From Bittarella massiliensis (ex Durand et al. 2017) (GTDB lineage Bacteria; Bacillota; Clostridia; Oscillospirales; Ruminococcaceae): a DNA stretch of 64,000 nt. Position 1 is the first letter of the stretch. The number at the start of each line of letters is the position of its first letter. The notes under the pieces are model-generated. The model saw only the letters and a list, made by a program, of their open reading frames with translations, searched no databases and had not been told where the DNA came from. The DNA is taken from NCBI RefSeq assembly GCF_017566145.1, contig NZ_JABFCL010000004.1, positions 1 to 64,000 on the forward strand, read 5' to 3'. Positions 60,879-64,000 of the stretch are shown piece after piece. A program made the position numbers and the translations under genes.

Positions 60879-62890
60879 GCCATCTGCTGGCCCTGGCGGG
60901 CAACCAGAACTGCGGCAAGACCACCCTCTTCAACGCCCTCACCGGCGCCAACCAGCACGTGGGCAACTTTCCCGGGGTGACGGTGGAGAAGAAGGAGGGC
61001 ACCATCAAGCGCCAGAAGGACGCGGTGCTGGTGGACCTGCCGGGCATCTACTCCCTCTCCCCCTACACCTCGGAGGAGGTGGTGACCCGGGACTTTATTT
61101 TAAAGGAAAATCCCCTGGCCATCATCAACATCGTCGACGCCACCAACATCGAGCGCAACCTCTACCTGACGCTGCAGCTGATGGAGCTGCGCATCCCCAT
61201 GGTCATTGCCCTGAACATGATGGACGAGGTGCGGGCCTCGGGCAACGCCATCGACGTGCCAAAGCTCAGCGCGCACCTGGGGCTGCCGGTGGTGCCCATC
61301 TCCGCCTCGAAAAAAGAGGGGATCTCCGACTTGCTGGACGAGGTGCGCAAGGTCATCAAAAACCCGGTGCCGCCGGAGAAGCTGGACTTCTGCACCGGGG
61401 AGGTGCACAAGGCCATCCACTCCATCGCCCACATCGTCGAGGACCAGGCCAAGGCCGCCGGCTACCCCCTGCGCTTCGCCGCCACCAAGCTGGTGGAGGG
61501 CGACAAGCCGATGCACGAGGACCTGGGGGTGAGGGGGGAGGAGTACCACATCGTCCACCACATCATCCACCAGATGGAGCGCAACCTGGGCACCGACCGG
61601 GAGGCCGCCCTGGCGGACATGCGGTACAGCTACATCGAAAAGATCTGCGCCGACTGCGTCATCAAGCACCAGGAGACCCACGAGCAGATCCGCTCTGAAA
61701 AGATCGACCGGCTGCTGACCCACAAGTACCTGGGCATCCCCATCTTCTTCGGGATCATGTTCTTCATCTTCTGGCTGACCTTCGGGGTCATTGGCGAGCC
61801 CCTCAAGGGGCTGCTGGAAGAGGGGATCGCCGCCGCCACCGCCGCCTTTGGCGAGCTATTGGTGCGGGTGGGGGTCAGCGACTGGCTGCGCTCCCTCCTC
61901 ATTGACGGGGTCTGCGTGGGGGTGGGCAGCGTCCTCTCCTTCCTCCCCATCATCGTGCTGCTGTTTTTCTTCCTCTCCATTTTGGAGGACAGCGGCTACA
62001 TGGCCCGGGTGGCCTTTGTGATGGACAAACTGCTGCGCAAGATCGGCCTCTCCGGCCGCAGCTTTGTCCCCATGCTCATCGGCTTTGGCTGTTCGGTGCC
62101 CGCCATCATGGCCACCCGCACCCTGGCCAGCGAGCGGGACCGGAAGATGACCATCGTCCTCACCCCCTTCATGTCCTGCAGCGCCAAGCTGCCCATCTAC
62201 GCCATGATCACCGCCGCCTTCTTCCCCCAAAACGGGGCGCTGGTGATGATCTCCCTCTACCTCACCGGCATTCTGGTGGCCGTTCTCTCGGGGCTGCTGC
62301 TCAAGCGCACCCTCTTTCAGGGCGAGCCGGTCCCCTTTGTGATGGAGCTGCCGGCCTACCGCATCCCCTCGGCCAAAAGCGTGGCCCTGCACATGTGGGA
62401 GAAGGCCAAGGACTTCATCCGCAAGGCCTTCACCATCATCTTCCTGGCGGCCATCATCATCTGGTTTTTGCAGAGCTTTGACTGGCGGCTCAACCCGGTG
62501 CTAAACAGCGCCGACAGCATCCTCGCCTCCATCGGCTCCTTCATCGCCCCCATCTTCACCCCCCTGGGCTTTGGGGACTGGCGGGCCTCCACCGCCCTGA
62601 TCACCGGCATCACCGCCAAGGAGACGGTGGTCAGCACCCTGACCGTTCTCACCGGGGCCCAGAGCGGGGCCCAGCTGGGCCAGATCTTGGGGACCATCTT
62701 CACCCCCCTGTCGGCCTTCTCCTTTCTGGCCTTCACCGTTCTCTACATGCCCTGTGTGGCCGCCTTCGCCGCCGAGCGGCGGGAGCTGGGCAGCACCCGC
62801 GGGGCGCTGCTGGCCTCCCTCTACCAGACCGGCGCGGCCTATGTGGTCGCCCTGCTGATCTACCAGGTGGGCCGTCTCTTCATCCGCTGA
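60875..62890 (+). CDS. feoB: Ferrous iron transport protein B
   Basis: GTP-gated Fe(II) transporter. 671 residues: N-terminal G domain with GNQNCGKTTLFNALTG, DLPGIYSLSPYT and NMMDE; a helical GDI domain; then gate and nucleoside-recognition-like membrane regions with GFGCSVPA and ITGITAKETVVSTL. ATG 60875 follows GGGAGGTGGGG and overlaps the feoA stop. Confidence 0.97.
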   Translation: MSHLLALAGNQNCGKTTLFNALTGANQHVGNFPGVTVEKKEGTIKRQKDAVLVDLPGIYSLSPYTSEEVVTRDFILKENPLAIINIVDATNIERNLYLTLQLMELRIPMVIALNMMDEVRASGNAIDVPKLSAHLGLPVVPISASKKEGISDLLDEVRKVIKNPVPPEKLDFCTGEVHKAIHSIAHIVEDQAKAAGYPLRFAATKLVEGDKPMHEDLGVRGEEYHIVHHIIHQMERNLGTDREAALADMRYSYIEKICADCVIKHQETHEQIRSEKIDRLLTHKYLGIPIFFGIMFFIFWLTFGVIGEPLKGLLEEGIAAATAAFGELLVRVGVSDWLRSLLIDGVCVGVGSVLSFLPIIVLLFFFLSILEDSGYMARVAFVMDKLLRKIGLSGRSFVPMLIGFGCSVPAIMATRTLASERDRKMTIVLTPFMSCSAKLPIYAMITAAFFPQNGALVMISLYLTGILVAVLSGLLLKRTLFQGEPVPFVMELPAYRIPSAKSVALHMWEKAKDFIRKAFTIIFLAAIIIWFLQSFDWRLNPVLNSADSILASIGSFIAPIFTPLGFGDWRASTALITGITAKETVVSTLTVLTGAQSGAQLGQILGTIFTPLSAFSFLAFTVLYMPCVAAFAAERRELGSTRGALLASLYQTGAAYVVALLIYQVGRLFIR

Positions 62891-62915
62891 TCGCTCTTTT
62901 CGGGAGGTGTTTTTC

Positions 62916-63119
62916 ATGGGTGTTGCCGACTGGGTGGTTTTGGGGCTGCTGGCCCTCTGCGTCGCCGCCGTCCTCCTCTTCCTGCGCCGGCAGAAGCGGC
63001 GGGGCGGGGGCTGCGCCGGCTGCTCTGGCTGTTCCGGCGGGAAGGCGGGCGGCTGTGGGGGCTGCCCCTCCGCCGGGGGTTGCCCGCCGCCGGGGGGCGA
63101 CGGGCAACCCCCGGCATAG
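62916..63119 (+). CDS. FeoB-associated Cys-rich membrane protein
   Basis: 67 residues: one membrane helix (VVLGLLALCVAAVLLFL), a basic stop-transfer, then a Gly/Cys-rich tail with CAGCSGC, CGGC and GGC motifs. Small proteins of this shape follow feoB in many anaerobes and probably bind iron or protect the transporter. ATG 62916 follows GGGAGGTG. Confidence 0.88.
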   Translation: MGVADWVVLGLLALCVAAVLLFLRRQKRRGGGCAGCSGCSGGKAGGCGGCPSAGGCPPPGGDGQPPA

Positions 63120-63130
63120 TTACCCCCCAA

Positions 63131-63168
63131 AGAGGGGCGGGCCACCGACGGCCCGCCCCTCTCCATTT
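63131..63168 (+). terminator. Terminator of the feo operon
   Basis: Perfect 13-bp GC stem (63131-63143 with 63150-63162) and a T-containing tail, 12 bases after the last feo gene. Confidence 0.75.
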
Positions 63169-63269
63169 CCCCTTACATATTGACACTCCTTTTGCAGTTT
63201 GTTCACACTCTCCAAATAAATCGACCAATTTACACAAAAACCAGGCAATAACTTTAACGAAAATGCAAA

Positions 63270-63298
63270 TGGACACCCGCCGGCCGATCGACTATACT
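63270..63298 (+). promoter_or_regulatory. Promoter of the candidate non-coding RNA
   Basis: TGGACA (63270-63275), 17 bases, TATACT (63293-63298). Transcription would start near 63305 and has no convincing long gene ahead of it. Confidence 0.65.
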
Positions 63299-63302
63299 AA
63301 AG

Positions 63303-63772
63303 GTGCAATAGGGAAGCAGAATGACAGACAGAATGGAGGAGATTCCAGTGCAGCAGTTGGACCCACAGCATTGTGGTGATTGCCCGTGCCGCGTCTTTGC
63401 TCGTTTCTCTGTGAGTTCCCTCGGCGGTTTGTCCTGGTAACCCTCGACCGATCTCCAGCGCGCACCTCACAGTTCCCCAAGGCGAACCAAAGCGCGAGAA
63501 TGCGCCGACTTTATTTGTATCCTGCGCACGACGAACGTCCAGCCCCTTGAAGTGTTTGTTTTACCAGCCCTCTGCGGTGTGCGGAGAGACCCCTGTGTAA
63601 GACCTGACTCCCGGCGTCCAAACCGCCGAGCGAGGGAGCCACTCTGACCCAGCGTTTTCGTGCAGTGCTTTATAAAAGGCGAATACCGGCCGTATGTGGG
63701 TATTTGACAACGCCCTCTCAAAAGAGGTGGCCATCAAAAAATCCCCTGGCACGGGCGATCCCACAATTTTTT
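63303..63772 (+). ncRNA. Candidate large structured RNA with paired ends
   Basis: Bases 63370-63390 near the 5' end pair with 63748-63767 at the 3' end over about 20 bp, with one bulged base and one G-U pair. The 3' arm runs straight into TTTTTT (63767-63772), so the closing helix is also a terminator. Inside are more hairpins: CTCTGC/GCGGAG around GGTGT near 63570-63586, GGCG/CGCC within CTCCC/GGGAG near 63607-63637, GGCG/CGCC around 63678-63714, and perfect CCTCT-CAAA-AGAGG at 63714-63727. Open frames are short or on the other strand. I looked for and did not find RNase P, tmRNA or large SRP RNA core motifs. raiA- or ROOL-type RNAs are possible relatives, untested. Confidence 0.6.
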
Positions 63773-63798
63773 ATAAGACAAGTTCATAGAGAAAGAAC

Positions 63799-63830
63799 GG
63801 GGCTGCCGCACTGCGACAGCCCTTCTTTTT
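63799..63830 (+). terminator. Second terminator after the candidate RNA
   Basis: GGGCTG and CAGCCC pair around a short GC core, then TTCTTTTT. It may back up the terminator at 63748-63772. Confidence 0.7.
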
Positions 63831-63835
63831 GGCCG

Positions 63836-63876
63836 CGCACACAATACCGGACAGACTGCCGCCGGTATTGTGTGCG
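63836..63876. repeat. Perfect 15-bp inverted repeat before the radical SAM gene
   Basis: CGCACACAATACCGG (63836-63850) and its exact complement (63862-63876) flank 11 bases. No T run follows on either strand, so an operator or leader hairpin is more likely than a terminator. Confidence 0.7.
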
Positions 63877-63931
63877 ATCCTGTGAGGGAGAAACAGGCCC
63901 CGCCCCCGGGGCCGCGCGAGGAGGAAGCGCC

Positions 63932-64000
63932 ATGGAAACCGTGCCCGCCAAACACCTGTTGCAGAGAAGTCGCTCCCCCGCCTGGTTTGGGACCGAGTAC
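63932..64000 (+). CDS. Start of a radical SAM protein, SPL-like family (partial)
   Basis: ATG 63932 follows CGAGGAGGAAGCG and 23 codons are visible before the window ends. The pattern VPAKHLLQRS...PAWFGTEY is the usual N-terminus of SPL-family (spore photoproduct lyase-like) radical SAM proteins, which then continue with an NMNxYRGCxHxCxYC cluster loop outside this window. The call depends on this short stretch only. Confidence 0.6.
   Translation, partial: METVPAKHLLQRSRSPAWFGTEY

Noticed and set aside
63321..63440. A 39-codon plus-strand ORF with Cys-rich HCGDCPC
   Set aside because: It begins between promoter and closing helix and has a GGAGGAG-like site, but it overlaps the 5' arm of the helix and has no recognisable family. 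It could be a leader peptide, but the RNA explanation fits more of the sequence.
63297..63764. A minus-strand frame of about 155 codons with only one stop, overlapping the candidate RNA
   Set aside because: It has no ribosome binding site and an odd composition, and the plus strand carries the promoter, the terminator and the base-paired structure. I consider it a shadow of the RNA.

Overview
The window looks like a chromosome segment of a GC-rich, spore-forming, diderm-unlike Firmicute of the class Clostridia, most like the Oscillospiraceae/Ruminococcaceae. The basis is gene content: the sporulation operon spoIIAA-spoIIAB-sigF, an alpha/beta-type small acid-soluble spore protein, a YlxM-Ffh-RpsP-KhpA-RimM-TrmD block, a division and cell wall (dcw) cluster containing a SpoVD-like PBP with PASTA domains, MurE with the meso-DAP motif DNPR, and strong AGGAGG-type ribosome binding sites. 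No rRNA, CRISPR array or prophage is visible.

Layout. 1-2630: metA (homoserine O-acetyltransferase type) and three small genes. 2631-9953 (minus): sigF, spoIIAB, spoIIAA, folC, valS and a FAD/Rieske oxidoreductase. 10245-16260: a tRNA-Pro followed by a sharply AT-rich island of about 5.8 kb. It holds a single-ORF IS3-like transposase, a superfamily 1 helicase overlapping a DUF2290-like gene, a KilA-N remnant and a HEPN/DUF4145-like gene, and its ends carry related direct repeats. 16311-31363 (plus): a cupin, a TetR regulator with fucO, a membrane GGDEF-EAL protein, a broken SDR gene, and a cell-surface polymer locus. That locus has a small membrane protein, a sulfatase-type phosphotransferase and a YidC insertase fused to a CDP-glycerol glycerophosphotransferase-like domain. 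DUF2461, MBL-fold and flippase genes follow. 31431-34720 (minus): nucleoside hydrolase, tRNA-Gln, SASP, an unknown gene and a DivIVA-like protein. 34859-49409 (minus): the dcw cluster in the order mraZ-rsmH-ftsL-spoVD-murE-murF-mraY-ftsW-murG-murA-ftsQ-ftsZ. 49751-58272 (minus): coaD/rsmD, uvrC, HPr, and the SRP/ribosome-maturation operon. 58336-60317 (minus): GNAT and amidohydrolase. 60467-63168 (plus): feoA-feoB-Cys-rich protein. 63270-63772 (plus): a likely large structured non-coding RNA. 63932 to the end: the start of a radical SAM (SPL-like) gene.

How it works together. The minus-strand core covers envelope growth and division, with MraZ boxes just downstream of the mraZ promoter suggesting autoregulation, together with translation and protein export and forespore gene control (SigF, and a SigG-like promoter before the SASP). 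The most interesting accessory parts are the AT-rich helicase/DUF2290/HEPN-like island next to tRNA-Pro, which resembles a defence cargo; the YidC-glycerophosphotransferase fusion beside a phosphotransferase, which suggests a glycerol-phosphate polymer made at the insertase; and the roughly 0.4-kb RNA whose two ends pair to form its own terminator.
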